Source of the DNA: Astropecten irregularis
Lineage: Eukaryota > Echinodermata > Asteroidea > Paxillosida > Astropectinidae
Direction: 5' to 3'
DNA: 64,000 nucleotides
Assembly (NCBI GenBank): GCA_963971285.1
Contig: OZ020254.1
Coordinates: forward strand, 3,844,001 to 3,908,000
Positions within the stretch are counted from its first letter, which is position 1; every line of letters starts with the position of its first letter. The notes under the pieces were generated by a model, which made no database searches, was not told the origin of the DNA, and saw only the letters and a program-made list of their open reading frames with translations. The position numbers and the translations under genes were made by a program. This document shows positions 31,601 through 46,600 of the stretch, piece after piece.

Positions 31601-34600
31601 AGCTGCTCTCAATGGACGGTGCGCTTATTGTCAGTTTCAAATTGAGCTGCAAATTAGCCAACGCTGGCTTTCTTTGATGCCGACAAAAAAAAAAATACAA
31701 GGATTTTTCTCTTTTTTTTTCTTCCAAAGCTTAATAAAAAAGCAATTTGGTTTCCTCTTTCTTTTTTTTCATTTAATCCTGCGTGAGCTTCAAAAATGAG
31801 AACAGTGCCTGAAGGTGATTTGCGGAGCAGCTAATGTTAGCTCACAGTGTGAAGAATACAAGATCCCAAGATGTGAAAATAATACAGTTCAACATTTAGG
31901 CCTATATTGAGATTCCGTGGAGGGGATAATCAAAAAGAAGATGCAAACATTTCTACCAGATGATTAAGGGTAGTCAGTGGTATTTTGGGGATTTTTTTTA
32001 GTGCAAGAGAAAAAAATGTGTCATTAGGTACAATCACTGGTTCTTTGAATTTCAAGCATTCTAAATTGTTGGGTTTTAAGACATGAAGCCAGGGCACTAT
32101 AACTTTATACGGGAGTTGCTTACCCAGCTTGGAACAAATCTAAGAAATGCACTGATGGTTTATTGTACAGCGCTGGACTGTGAAGAGTTTCTAGCCAGAT
32201 GGGCTTAGGGTAGGGCCTAGGGTAGGGCTTAGGGTAAGAGAAGGTAGGGTTGAAATCTCACCTTTATTTCAATCGGTCTCTCTCCTTCCTGTAGGACACC
32301 ATAGTTCTTATATCCATCATAGTCATTCTCTTCAGTAGTCCCTTTGTCTAGGACGGTGTTACTCTTTCCCTTAGCTTGGTCCCTGCTGTTGTCATTGTGG
32401 TGTTTGCTCTTGCGTTCGCTGGAGCCGCAGTGCTTCTTCCGATCCCGGTGCTTCTTGGAGTGTTTGGACTCGCGGCCTCGCTTGGCGCGGCCCTTGGAGG
32501 TAGTGGAGCTGTCCGAGCATGTGGACGAGTTGTCAAAGTCGTAGACATGGTCTGGAACGCTGCTCTTTGGAATGTCTGCGAGGGTGACGGCACTGAGAGG
32601 TTTGTCTCCACCCCGATTGTTCAGGTAGCCGGTGGCCTGTTGCATGTGGCCGTTGGGGATGGACTGGGAGAGCCTGTCCTTGGTCTGGGCTTCAAGTAGT
32701 TTGAGAGAGTCACTGTTGGGTGTTTTAACACCAAACTCGCACAGTTTCCGCTCTGTTAGAGTACTGGTAGTGCCACTGGACGGGATGATAGTGGAGGTAT
32801 TGCTGTCCTCTGAATGACGTTGTAACCATGCCTTCTTTAGATTCACATGGCCACCTGATCTGTTCGGGGAGGCTGTTTTGACACTTCGGCCGTCGGATGA
32901 TTCGCTACCCGTGGCCTTAGGCGAGCACGACCTGGTGCTATCACTGTCAGACATTGCTCCGTTATTAAACCTCTCGGTCAGAAAAGGCGCAGGGGCAGAG
33001 TCCAGGCCTAGCCGGTACTGGTCAACTTTTTCAATTTTGAGTTCCACATTCTCATTGTTCCTCTCACGACTGAGAGACTCTGGAGCAGAGCTTCCCGTTA
33101 TTTGACTGTTACGCGCATCCAGGACAAATGAATTGTAGTGTTCAGTAAAGAAGGCCCCACTGGGTTTCCTGTCCTCAGAATTAGAGTTCAAGGGAGCACT
33201 TGCCTCATCTCCTCCACCTTCAGGATGCTTGCCTTTCACCTTGGGACGTTTGCGGTTTGTGCCGCTAGATCCTCCAGATTTACGTTTTGCAGGAGGTGCA
33301 TCAGTACTTCTGCTGGACTCCATCGGCGCTTGGTACTCACCGGGACGACCGGTATCATTTGGCCTTAAGGCAGACATGAGAAGGGAAGTATGTCCCGACT
33401 GCAGGGCATACGGGGAGTGGGACGCGGACTGAACGTAACCCGACGGCGACTTCCCAGATTTCTGCAACTCAATGGACTGCAATGCAGCAGCAGAGAGCTG
33501 CTGAGGAGTCGCCACACGGAGCGGTGACTGAGGTTGCAGCCCGCTGCTACGGTTCGAGTTTGCCATGCTCTGCACCGGCTGACCATGTAGGGGAGGCGGT
33601 TTCCCGATTGAACTGTGCACGATGACCGGTACGTTGTGGGCACTGTCTCCAATTCGGAGATCCAGGCCTTCCTTTGCGTAGGCTGATTTTCCCGACTGTG
33701 AGGAAGGATGCAGTGTAGATCCACCAGCCACCGTGTAGGTCGGCTGATGTCCTGGGTTGTCCCTGCTCTGGATGACGCATGTTTGAGGTGACAACTCCAC
33801 AGCTTTGCCGGGCTCAGGATCTCTGCGGAGTGGAGGTGGGGTCGGGATATCCTTACGGGAGGCACCCACCCCTTTTACCGGTATCCCCGAGGTTATACTT
33901 CCTGTCCTGTGAGGGTCAGCATTCCTGGTTAAATATGCCACACTCTGTTTGCTGTCCTCTGAGGAGGAGTCCCCTTCCAGACCAGTCTTCTCGGCGTGAC
34001 CGCCGGTCATCGCGTGTCTGAACGGTTGGTATCCAATTGGCGGTTCGTTCTTGATATGGAAAGCGGGCATGTGCTTGGGCTGCTCAGTCCTGACCGGTAC
34101 TCCTGACCGTGAGTCCTCATACCTTGCCGGTACCGTGCCGTAATACGCAACGTGTCCCTCAGGTTTATGCGCCGGTTGGTACACCTTGAATCCGTGGCCT
34201 TCCCTGCTGCCACGGCTCTCATCCGTCTTCATCTTGATGAGCTCGACGGCAGTGGCGTGGTCCTTCTCCAGCCGCTGAAGTCTCTCACTCTCTGTGGTCC
34301 TGCCGAGGAATGTCTTCCGGTACAGCTGGTCGTCATGGAGACGGGCAGCCTCGCTCGAGGAGTGCATCTTGAGGTACCGTTCCCTCTCCATCTGGCTCAG
34401 GGAGTGCTGCAACAAAAACAAAAAATCAATTCCTCGTAAATCCCGGGTACGTAAAACTGTCTCTACTTGAATTCCGGGCTCTTTTCCCTCAAGACAAAGA
34501 CGGATCTTGACAAGTCACGACACGCCAAGCCAAGAAGAATATTAATGACATAAATCATTTATGATACCCATAACAATTTCCAAACATTCTTGCAAGATCT

Positions 34601-37600
34601 ACAATTTACAACCTGGCATTATTTGAGTAATAATAAAAAATTCATAACCAAAAAAACGTACAAATTAAACAAACCCCCCAAAAACGAAGAATAAAAAAGG
34701 AAAACAATTTCCATAGACTTGACATGATCCTGCTGTTTTTTTTTTATTTCCACCATTTTCTGCCAGACATTTCCGCGATGCACCAGTGCCTGATTCTTAT
34801 TGATCGAATAATCACATTCCAACCCTCAAGCAGCCAATCCAATGATATCTCATCATAAATTCAAGTGACTCATTAACCCACATACATAAAACATCAACGC
34901 CACAAGAAAAAAAAAAGAGAGAAAAAAAAAAAAATGAAAATAAATTTCCTGCAACGTCCCCAAACTGGGGAGACGGACGGAGGGACGGAGGGGAGGGCAG
35001 GATAGTGAGCATGATTCACACAGCGCTTCAAGGCGGCTGCACATGGATGATACAGTAATTCAAGAACGACAGGATGCGCTCTGATTTCAAGCCAAAATCA
35101 CAGCGTGTGGATTACCTATGTCAATTGTTAATGGGATTGTAACGTGATGAGCACGTTCATATCAATTTACCCCGGCAAGTTTTGCTGATGTATATGAATG
35201 ATTGCATGCATAATGTGATGAATGAGAGTGTTTTGGCGGGAGGGGATCCTGAGACTGACTCAGTGGCGGTCTGACTTTCAGTCTCCCGTCAGATAAAAAG
35301 TACTACCTTCCAGGAAACCTCAGGCATTGTATTTCCTCGATCTGATTCAAGAAAGTTCAGTTTTGTGGCTTCTCCAAGTCTCAATTTTTTTTAATTCATT
35401 CAATCAAGTAGCAATAAGAAGGAATATTCTTTTGTTCAGTATCAACTTCATTTATCGAGAACAACAAGTCACTAAGAACAACAACGCTTTCAGTAGACCA
35501 GGAAAAAGATAATTACAGTAACTGATTGAAAATCCAATCAGCTCCAACTTATGGTGTCCCAAATAATCATCTTTGTTCTTTGGTGAATGCATATCGAGCA
35601 TGAGCAAAACAAGATGGTACAAGAATAACTATTTCATGTTTAGCCGAGGAAAACAGTAAGAATGATAAAAACAAAAATGAACAAACAAATAAACGAACAC
35701 AAACATGAGCACTTAAAAAAAAACAATACAAAAACAATACCAGACATCCAAAACACTCCAAATCCCTACAAACTCTCCAGCCGCAATCAGCCCCTAGAAT
35801 ACGTCGCCATTAATGTTCAGCACACGTCTCACTTGATATACTATGTAACTAGTATATATCCCCGGCTCAACATTGCCATTTTACACTGAAAGTACCATCC
35901 CCTCGTCCATGCACTTAGAATCCTAGACGTATTGATTTCCAGTCTCGCTGGGCGTCATGTTGGAAGTAGAGAGGGGCACCAAAGTATGTTTTCACTGCAA
36001 TGACAGCTGCATAATTCACCCGAGAATGGCTCATTCCCGGTCGGGAGGCCACTGATGAGACAGGTGATATTATGGGATGGTCAATGGCGGCTCTTCATGT
36101 ACACTATCTGGGTCAGTACTAAAGAGACCTAGACTCGGACTACCAGTCTGGCAGCATTTCAACCGAGGGAAAGAATCCGTGACAGACCATGTTGTCGCCG
36201 ACTGGCAATTGTGTGGCTGAGTCTGGCTGAGGAATACCATTCACATTTGACAAGAGTTCAACGAGCCCCGTCTACAAACATGACATGGGGGGGTTGGGGC
36301 GGAGGAAATTCCCTGTCGCCTCTACCAACAACCCGATCACTGACGCTGTGTGTCTCTCTGCAACTTGCACCAATTAAGAAATCATACTAGCACCCCGGCA
36401 GATCAGCCCAGCAACATGGCCCATCTCCATCCAATGCCATTGAACTTGTTTCATACACAAACACGCTCCCATCACATACACGCTATATACACAACCCTGG
36501 AGTTCTCCTTCCCAGGGGCTCGCGCCTTCCTGTACGGCACACCTTCCCCCTGGCATTCCAGGCACTTTAAGACTGTCTGCCTTGGAACTGTCTGCATTTA
36601 CGGCTTGTCCCTGGGTTCATCCGCAGGGAGAGAGACGGGGGAAGGGAAAGAGTCTGGCACTAACTGCTCAGCGTTTAATCTAATCTGCTTGAAAACCGGA
36701 CTTGAGAGGGAAAGAATGGGCCTTGCAAAGGGCCGTCATTTCCCATGTGGAGAAGAAAGCGGAAGAAGAAGAAGAGGGTAGGGCAATGGGGGGAGAAAAA
36801 GGGAAGCAAATGAGAGAGATATTGATTGAGTTACCGACCCCCCTTCTCTCCCCTCAACAAAAATGTCTCGGCTTCAAAAACTGTTTCATGATCTGGACAC
36901 TCTGATCGTCATCAACCAGACGTCAACAAGCTCGCAAGTCAACAACAAAATGAACCCTTGACATTCTCTAGACTACGCTGGCTTTTAAACCGGCCTGGTA
37001 AAAAAAAAATCTGAGGGCGTGCTGAATGCATTTCAACATTGTTGTCGTTTCTGACCTTTCGTGTCCCCACCTGAGGATAATTCCAAACCAAGAGTTTCAT
37101 CGGGCAGAAGACACGCTGCCAAAAAAAACCTCTCGCAACTTGAAATCTCATCAGAGAATATGAATCACTCCTCCTTTTACTTGAAGGCTCCATTCATCTC
37201 CACTTTGCATTCCTGTATGACGACCCATTTTTTTTTTCAAAAAAATCATCATTCGCATTTTGTCGTCAAAGATCCCAAGAATGTTGCAATCACACTGGCT
37301 CATTAATATTAGCCTAAGTACTTTTTTGCTCATCTCCTGATGATGACTAGAGCAGGCAAGTCGAAACGTTGAGACCTTACGAGAAGTGCAAACGAAATTG
37401 AAGTGCGAAATTATGAATGATTCTTACATGGTGTTTCCGCAAAACCGACCCACATACTTTTGGTTGTCACCTAGAATTCTCCTGAAATGCATCAAGGTAT
37501 ATCATACTCTCATTCAAATATCCAACAACGACAATGAAGACAAGAATACGTTTCAAGTAAATATAGCAACCTTCTCTTTCCTTAGTACATAGGGATCTCG

Positions 37601-40600
37601 CCAACAATCTCCCTCCCTCCCCATGAATGATTCTCCACCCGTCTTACAAAGCTGATGAGAGTTCCCGGCCGTCGCAACGCTACGGCAAGCAAAGTAAATC
37701 TCTATTTCCAAGGATGAAATACAATCCATTGTTGGATATGGTAACATGAATGAAGTGCGCACGCGAGGACCTTTAGCTTCATTCAGCAAGAGGCAATCGA
37801 TCCATCATCCTTGCCCGTTTTATCCACTGGACCTGGTGTTCTCCCTCAGTCTTTCCCCCCCACCTATCATTCCAGATGACAGAGTGATAAAAGGACACAG
37901 CATTCTCCCTTTCCCATTCCTGGCAAGTCTCGGTGTGTGTGTATGCTGCGTGTATAATGAGGTGCAGTAGGATGCAACAGCACAGTGAACACACTGACTT
38001 CAGAGCAAACTCTCTTAACTCATTAATGCCAAACTTCTTCCATAAATGGAAACCGGACGGAATTAATAAATTGCCCTTTTCAAGTTTTAGCGAGAGGTTC
38101 CAGCTTTTAAAAGCGTAAAGCAAGGCCCATCATTTTGATTCCCAAAAGAGATACAAACATCCGCAATACTTAAATGTTCTTGACAAATTTTTATCTGTGC
38201 AAACATAACCTAATTAGGAAGCCACACCAAAAAAAAAGAAGTGAAAAAAGGGGGGAAACATAAAAAAAAAAAAAAATAACCCCACAAATCTGAACCGTAA
38301 TAGTTGCAAATTTCAACCCTTACTGATTGACTGCACATTGCGGCACGTATTTAGCAAGGAAAATCAAGCAGTGGCAACATTTAGGGACATTTTTGCAAAT
38401 TTAACCTCCAAAACATGCAAAATAGTAACCCCCAGAATTCAAATCTTGAAAGCCACTAAAGTCAGTGAAATCATTTAAACCACAAAAAACACTTATTTTG
38501 CACAGATTTTGGCAAAAAAACAAACCCTTACTGCATGGACACTTTAACTTTGAGAGACAGGCAAGATTTCAGGGGCTTTCCATGAGTCAGATTAAGATAT
38601 CGCGTTCACCATGCACCCACTAATACTTGACGCCAAATTGTCTAGTTAATCATTCCAGTTCTTCCACAATTACACCTTTTTCCAAGAAAAGTTACTCTTA
38701 TTGACAATCTGAACCACAAACCTACTTCTATAATGGGAAACTGAAAAGATTTATGTCCCCCTCTCCTAGTAAAAAAAAAAGGGGAAAACACTTTCTTGAT
38801 TATTCTTTTCCCCCGGACTGATAGCAAGTGAGTCAGTACAAATTCGACGTTTCGTTGACATTGAAAGAAGCAAATTTGAATGGATTCAATAAAAACAATT
38901 GAGAGACAAAACACATGTACACATAATAATCATATCCTTGTTTGTACTTCCAATTGAAAACAAACACTAAAATATTTTACCATCCTAAGAAATATTTTTT
39001 TTTTTTCCTGATTGGAAAAAACAACAACACCAAAACCCAGAAAAAACACATATGACAAATTTGAGCGCAGGGCATTGACATATGTAATTTCCTGATTTGT
39101 TCCATAAATCTTCTTGTTTGTCTCTTTAAGTTTTCAATTGTTTCTCAGGCAAATGAGGTGCAATAGAATGTAACCTGAAGAAATTATGTTTGTCAATATG
39201 TGTGAGTAAGGGATGGGGTGAAGTGTTGCTGTACTTAAAGCAATCAAACACTTGACTGGTTATGAGCCGAGTCACCAGTCCAGAACCTGTAGTCTTATGA
39301 AATGGTGATTTATACAGTACCAAATGTCAAGAGTTACTCTGCAGAGCTAAGAGTGCCTCAGCAATGAACATCTCAAAATGAACAAAAAAAAGGACAACGA
39401 AAAGGGCAAGTTGGAGAAAAATCAGAAGATGAAGAAGAAGAAGACATGAAGGAGAGATTAATTCAACATGAGGCCAGATTAATCTGTCTCAAACATTGCT
39501 TGCAAAGAAGACCCCCCGGAGATAAAAAAACTGTCTCGGGAGGCTCGCCTCCCGGAGTCCAGCCCTGCCACGGTATCCAAGAAGGCAGGCCGGGGCAGAC
39601 AGGCCAGGGCAGACAAGACTGGAAGAAGGAATAGGTACAGATCGCATTTCAGACAACTCCTCCTCACTCGAGGCACTCATTACTTCTCTTGCCAAACCCC
39701 TCAAGGTTCCTCCTCTTCTTCCACGGCCATCTCGACTAGAATTTGCATCGGCAGCCAGAGGCATGTCATTTTTTTTTTTCCTCGGCACGGTACGGAAATT
39801 GAAGGTATAGTATTATTTCACTCCCACCCCCCCCCTCTCTTTTGATCTCCATTGTTGGGTTTAGTTTTTTTGTGGTGGTCTCTTCCTCATTCTTTGAGAC
39901 ACACCCAAGAATGACATCATTTTGTGGTTTTCAAATGTACTGACCCCGGTATTGTGCAGCACTTAGAGGCCAGGATTGTGATTGGAGAAAAAAGAAAAGA
40001 AAAGGGGTTTGGATTGAAAGCATAAGGTGTCTCGTGACACTGGCGCATACAATGGGAAGACCTGGTAATGACACAAAATATGATTTGGCCTCCCGGAGGG
40101 GTTTGCAAGTTTGAAATTACAGAAATAGGTCTTGGTCAGGTGTATTAAAGACGTGGGAGGTGGGGAAAGGGGGGAGGGGAAAGACTGACTGGAAGAACTG
40201 TCTGTGACAACCAACGACGCACTCAATACTTGACGTGGAAGGCTGACATATTACACTGCCCCAAAAAAACAAATATGAATGTCAGGTATTTTCAACAGAT
40301 GGGAAGGTATTCTCAGTTCACGTCTCCGGTAGGGGGAGACGTCCGCAAAATGACGGGCCACGCCGTTCATAACATGGAATGTTGAGCTCCCTGAGTACGC
40401 AATGAAACCCGTAACACAGTAAGATTGCTGAGCATGATGCAAGGACCCAAGACCAGACATACTTTAACAAAAAATTAAAAACTGGGGCTGAATTCACTAT
40501 AAACGTTTTGTGATCATCGGTAAAGCCCAAATACATCATTAAACAGAAAATCGATCACTACTTTGAGTAGCAAAATCAGCCCCTGAATCATCCACAAGAG

Positions 40601-43600
40601 TTACAGACGTACGTAGCACACAGAACAAGACAGACAAAAAAAAAAGACCAACAAACACACAGACAGATAAAAAAAAAACCGAACAAACAAATGGTCTTTA
40701 TAAATACGTATAGTCTGGTTGGCCAGAGCGCAAAAAATCTTGAAATTGTTCAGGCAAAAACACTAATAATCAAGCAATGATCAGTGAACAATAGACATGT
40801 TGACCGCGATCACTGATTCATTCAAGAGTACCAGTCAAAAACCCATACATATCACATGAAATTTCAGATGGTGTCCAGAGTCTGCCGGCCAAATGTTTGT
40901 GTACGTTCTCAGCAGGTAATCTTTTTTTGCTTTTGCCGGCATCCCGAAATTTGGAATGAATTTGACTAACCTGGGCTTTTTCAGGTTGCAGTCTCTCCCT
41001 CTGTTGCTGCTGTTGCTGCTGCAGCTGTTTCATCTCTTTATCCCGCTGAAGTCGCTGCCACTCCAGCTCTTTCTCTTCTCGTTCTCGGCGAGCCCGCTCC
41101 TCTGGATCGGCCGACTGGAGACACAAATCAAGATAAACCGTCGGGAAATCAATTAAATCAAGAAGAATTTTTCAATGTATAAATAATTAAAAATTAAAAA
41201 TAAAAACAAAAAAAACAACCGCCATATTCAATGTCTTTTCAAAAAAATAATAAAAAATACTGCCACTTCTTTCTGCAAAATTAAGACATTTGCGATTAAA
41301 ATTTGCTATAAAAATAAAATGCATAATTCTCCTATACTTGAGGGAGTTTGAAATAATCTTGTATTTAAAATGACGACTTATGATTTATTTATAATAATCC
41401 TTCCAAGTATATTGAAGGTATTACAAGTGATAGACGAGCAGGTGCGAGCGATCATGTTTAATATAAATTGATGGAAAAATGCTTGAAATTAAAAATATCT
41501 CTCGCTGATGCAAAGAGCGCCGTGTGTTTGCGGACGCGTGCACAAACAAGGTCTACCCGTCCCCTGACGCGAGATGTATGAGTCTCGGTCTCTGGAAAAA
41601 TCATTATTTCGTTTCCAAGTATCCCTTGGTTGGTCTACTTGGCTCCTATCCACCAAATTCCAGGGATTGTATATTAGTCTGGTTGTTATTCATCCCATCC
41701 GTAAGCATACCAGTGCAGATTGCACACTACATACTGTCATGATCAGTTACTACACACACTGCATATATGTCAGTTTGCACTGATACACTCATACATAGGA
41801 CCTTTTTGAAACGGAGGCTCAGGCTTCAGTCCCGTCATCCATATGCTGAAGATATAGGTTGTGATTTTTCATTGAAGCTGAAGCTCTGTTTTCCTTTTCA
41901 AACCAGAGAATCTACTTCCGAACCGCAGCCAAAAGCCTCTATTTTGATACCCGTTATTTCAGAATGGCCTCACAAAATGGAGCCGGAGCCTGCGCCCGAG
42001 CCTCCGTTTCAAAAAGGCCCATACAGTGACATTGGCCTGGATTGGAGATTTTGACTCATGGAGAAAAAAGAAAAACAAGAATACTAGGCATTCAAAACAA
42101 CCAGGCATCTCTATGTTGATGCAGCTGTGTCAGTATCCCTGTGCACAGAGCTATGTCCTTGTTCTATGCCATTAATGTATTGTACATGTTCATTGTTCAG
42201 AGTCTTACGGAGGATGATAGGATAAAAGGATGAATCCTTTGTTCAAAATGTGTCCTCCAATGCACAAATGTGGGCTTTGTCTACTTCGGGGAGTGTGTGT
42301 CAAGAGTAAAAAAAAGGCAATAATATGAAGCACGCTCTCATTGCTGCAGTCTTGTCCAGGGACGTGAATGTCCCCGTAGGTTTGATGAGGTATTATGCTG
42401 CCTTACTTACATACATGTACATTCTACGGATTCTGCATAATGTACGGGCTTACATAAACAAGATGTTACATGGAGTCCCACATGACCTCGTTTATTTTTC
42501 CCGCAAAATACGACAAGTCTTCGGAATGAAATGAGATAATATTCAATCCATTGCAAATTTATGCAGTTATGCAATTTTCCTCCAAAAATGCAAATGATAC
42601 AACCCCCTGTTGTTGTTTTTTCATTTTAAAGAAAATCTCTTTTTGCTTATTCAACATTGAAGAACATGATGAGGACTGATGAGGACTAGAGCAGACTAGT
42701 CAAAATGTTGAGACCTAATTGGGAGAAGTGCGAACGATATAGAAATGCGAAAGTACGAACGATTATTACATGGTGTTTATGCAAACCGATCCACATAACA
42801 TAAAAATTTTAATTCATAGTGATTAAAGCAAAGATACACAACAAGGTATCCCAGAGTACCAGTTATAACCTATATCCAATGCACAGGATATTGGTTGGTA
42901 ACCCATGATTGCTTGCAGGAAATTTTTCAATGTTTGTGGGGCAAATTCTTCGTCTAGATAAGGCCATGAAATTGGCCCTGGCAATGATAAAACGTGTGCC
43001 CTGGTGATCAAGAGGGCGAATGCCTGTTGGGGATTCAAGGATGTCTAGCTACAAATCCATGCCAAAAGTACACTTGACAGTTATCCATGCCCCCCTGTGT
43101 GTGTCTGTGTATTTTCAAGTCAATTTGCAAGTGAAGAGTGAGCTAGTGGGGAAATAAAGCAAGCCGGGCAAAGAGCAGGAGTAATAACACAACACTTGTC
43201 AAGGACGGTAGGGGAGGCTGGCTGAGTCTATAACCAAAAGTGCAAGCACCTTTCTGCCGCCCATCGCCAAACCAAGGCAAAGGGGAAGGAGAGCAGAAAA
43301 AAAAATTACTAATATCCAACAAACTACGAACAGATTCATTTCTAAGGCAGCAGGTCTCTCTCTCGCTCTTTCAGACTGCCTCATTCAGCAAATTGCCAAC
43401 TCCAGGGCTTTGTCACATTGCCAAGGACTTGTCATCGGGTTCAGCAGTCTTCGTCAGACCTTAAACTCTTCCCTACTCCCCCTGAACCGACCGGCCGGCC
43501 AGCCCAGAACATTTAGTAGTCTCTAATAAGTCAGCCAACCGCACCGCTGCCCCTATCAGTGTCTCATCCCTCCTCTCAATCTCCCTGGAGTATTTAAAGC

Positions 43601-46600
43601 TTGCCTTGTCATTTGGGATTCTGGTCAGGCTGAGAAGCCAGAGTGCAAGGGGGGGATGCCATGACCCTTGCTGTGACCCCAACCTCATCATCCTCCACCC
43701 ATCACTACCCCCCAACATCCAACGTCTTGACTTGACTTGGACGGGGCTGCCAGTGATTACCGGCTAATTTACGCATAATCAAGAGAGACGCCAAGTACCG
43801 GGAGAGACAGGAATGGGTTACAGACGTACTCAGCTCAGCAACCCCCTTCCACTGACTAGGAGGGAGGGGAGGGGAGGAGGGTGACTCACAGCAACAAGGC
43901 AGGGCATGTCCTCTTCTTACACAAAATACTGCCACACTATTATCCCATTTACAATTTATCAGCAACCCCCCCCCCCCCCCCTTTCCGACAAACCCTGATC
44001 ACAATTATAAAATTCTAAACCTGCTACCGTACTTTACAAGGAAATAGAAAGATGCCACAGGCTTTAATTTGTCACTTTTTGACTGATAAAAAAGGATGAA
44101 AAAAAAATGTGATTTGTACTTCACACTGTTAAGTGTTTTTCTTTTGGTCAATGGCCAAAGTATCACTCTTAATAACGTCCTTTTAACTCCCAAGGGGAAA
44201 TATATACAAGCTCCAGCTATTGTGTTCATATACATGTGTAAGCACATGAGTTTTAGGCTTATCAAGCAAACAGTCCTCATCCCAGGCAGGCTCCCATTGG
44301 ATTCTTGATGGGGAGTAGCAAGTAAAGGAAAAGTGTCTTGCTCAAGAAGGTAAGCACCATTACCCAAATCCTGGTGAGAAAAAAGGAAGTCACAGTCCTT
44401 GGATTTATCTACAAGAACACAGATGTGTCCATGGAGGGACATACAGAGACCCAGTGGGCAGGAATGCTATTGAAATAACAGGTTACCAGCCATAAACACC
44501 TGTAAATCACGGTCTCCATAAAACCTACACTAAATAGACACACATCATATCACATCTCAGATGAAGCAGCAATGCAGATATGCTATTAATCTAACATTTT
44601 AATACAATTGCACATCAGGGCTGTGATTGTTCCAGCATAAAAAATCCTGAAAACATAGCAAATAATCCTGAAAATCATACGTCTCCTATACGTTTGTGCA
44701 GGTAAAGCGGGGAAAAGAATCCTGAAATCAGGATTTTTCCTGACAAATCACACCCCTGGCACATGTCCGAGAGAATCTATCACAAAAAACCCACAGCCCT
44801 ATAACTGGTTGACCAAGATGGCCGACACGTCCTGGTCGATTAGAAAGCCAATATTTCATCATTCATAATTCATCCCGAATTTTTCATTTTCCAAAGGGAA
44901 ATTTATTATTTTTTTTGCAACTGTAATATTTCACAGACCAATTCATCTCCTTGCACGGGAACGTTACAGACACGGGAAACACCTGTCTTGACGGGAACAA
45001 ATTGGCCCCTCCCTCCCAGTCCTAAGCTCAGAGAGAATAAAGATGGCTTGAGCTGTCACTCTGCCATGGTCTGCAGGTGTCTTTCTCTCCATTGGAAAGG
45101 ACTACATTGACTCTCGGTGTCAAATTGATGGAAATCTCTGTGAGGATTGAGGAACTCTTTTTTTTTTCGGCCGGGGGTGGAAAAGGGGGGAAGGATGGAG
45201 AACCAGATGGGATGGCGACGTGAACAATCCAAATTTGGCCTTGAAATATTGTGATATTAATATCAGGACTTGACATTTTCCCCAGCTAGTTCACGACGAA
45301 ATGGATACATTATACGTAATAGCGATGGAAATTGGGAAAATTTTTAAAATTCAGATTTTATGGTTTAAAAGTCAGAATTTCAGCTTTTTTGTACACCTGC
45401 TCTGTGCAAAATAGTAAATGAACTTTTACATGTAAATGTAAGCTTTTTCCTTGGTGTTTTCAGATTGTTTGTGTGTGGCCACTCACATCCCTGTTTTTCC
45501 CCCTGTAATCTGAATATGGAATTGCATTGCACATGGATTTGAAACTTCAGATTTAAATCTGAATTCCGATTTTTGTCTTTGTTTAGATTTTAACTCAAAA
45601 TTTCAGCTTTTTTGTACACCTGCTCTGTACAAAAGTATAGGAAACTGTTCATTTCAGCTTTTTCCGTGGTATTTTCAGATTTTTCTTGTGAGTGTGGCTA
45701 CTCACATCCCTTATTGCATAGGAGATACGGTAAATGCAGGTCCATCAATACAAGCAGTCAGGGTCATCGCTTAATTTGGCTTTTGAGCATAGAGCTAGAC
45801 TCTGAGGAACATCATTCAAAGGAGAGAGGGGGAAATGGACAACATTCTCTTTGAGAGGTTACGAATCAACACATGAGTCAGACCAACAGTCAGGAAGCTT
45901 GAATTCTTAGCAATGAAAATCGGTTTCCGATCCTCTCTAGGGGAGCCAGCTTGAATGTCTTGTGACTTCTTGTGGGATATATATTTATTTTTTTCTTCTG
46001 GATTCCCAGTGATGATGAGCAGCTTGGTAGATTATCATGGGCTCTAATAAAACCAACTAACCTGTCTGTCCAGGGTGTCTGCGGTCAGGCCGTGCCCTTC
46101 CCGTTTAGGGATGGCAGTGCCAGTGGTTATGCTGCCGACGGAGCTGGTGGTGGCTGAGGTATTGAAGGAGAAGGGGACTTGGAGTTTACGGAGTGACTCC
46201 TGGAAATGCCGCTGGACCAGGGCCTGGGCATCAGAAGGTGGATATTCCTTGAAGAAAGTCAAAGTAAGGAGGAATTAACCAAACAAAATCTCTGTTTTTA
46301 CAGGAAAGGGGAAAACAACTACAAATGTACCGAATACCAATACAGTGGAGTTTGTGAGATTCTGTAACAACAGGCCAGTCCTGCTTAACTACCACCAGGG
46401 GCCAATTTCATAGAGCTGCTTAATAACAGAATTTGCTTTTAAAAGCATGAAAAGACTTCCTTGATCAAACAGGATTGCCGACCAAATGTTCATGTGATGT
46501 TTACTGCTTTTGACTTGTATTCGGCCACTCTTTGCTCAACATAACATTCACAAGGAGTTTTGGCTGGCATACTGATTTTATTTACCGAGGTTTTTGGTGC

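Larger units (their letters stand above)
29387..32261 (-). other. KDM3 introns 29387-29804, 29995-30665 and 30757-32261
   Basis: No repeat shared with the rest of the window. Purine-rich simple sequence at 31040-31100 and 31140-31190; T-rich runs at 31690-31780. Part of 31480-31690 has homeodomain-like (GTAATTAGATAA) words of unknown meaning. Confidence 0.45.
34407..40970 (-). other. Long KDM3 intron
   Basis: 6.6 kb. Contains repeat C copy 2 (37338-37457), an E2F-type site with neighbouring homeodomain/POU-like words (35050-35290), simple A/T runs, and two GC-richer patches (36330-36700 and 39500-39760) with open frames but no convincing splice sites. No RNA gene recognised. Confidence 0.5.
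41115..46061 (-). other. Long KDM3 intron with several repeats
   Basis: 4.9 kb holding a family G MITE, repeat C copy 3, a hAT-like MITE and a doubled family F element. A 15-base C run lies near 43967-43981. The GC-richer stretch 43200-43960 has open frames but no splice support. Confidence 0.55.

Noticed and set aside
39489..39788. Possible minus-strand exon ([10 protein letters not shown] frame)
   Set aside because: GC-rich and open, but the upstream side is a purine run without a splice acceptor tract, and the known neighbouring exons already join in phase.
41767..42054. 95-codon plus-strand open frame
   Set aside because: Lies across the family G MITE, whose inverted ends supply most of the peptide.
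43473..43965. Two overlapping minus-strand open frames
   Set aside because: No splice signals or recognisable motifs; composition follows a GC-richer intron patch.
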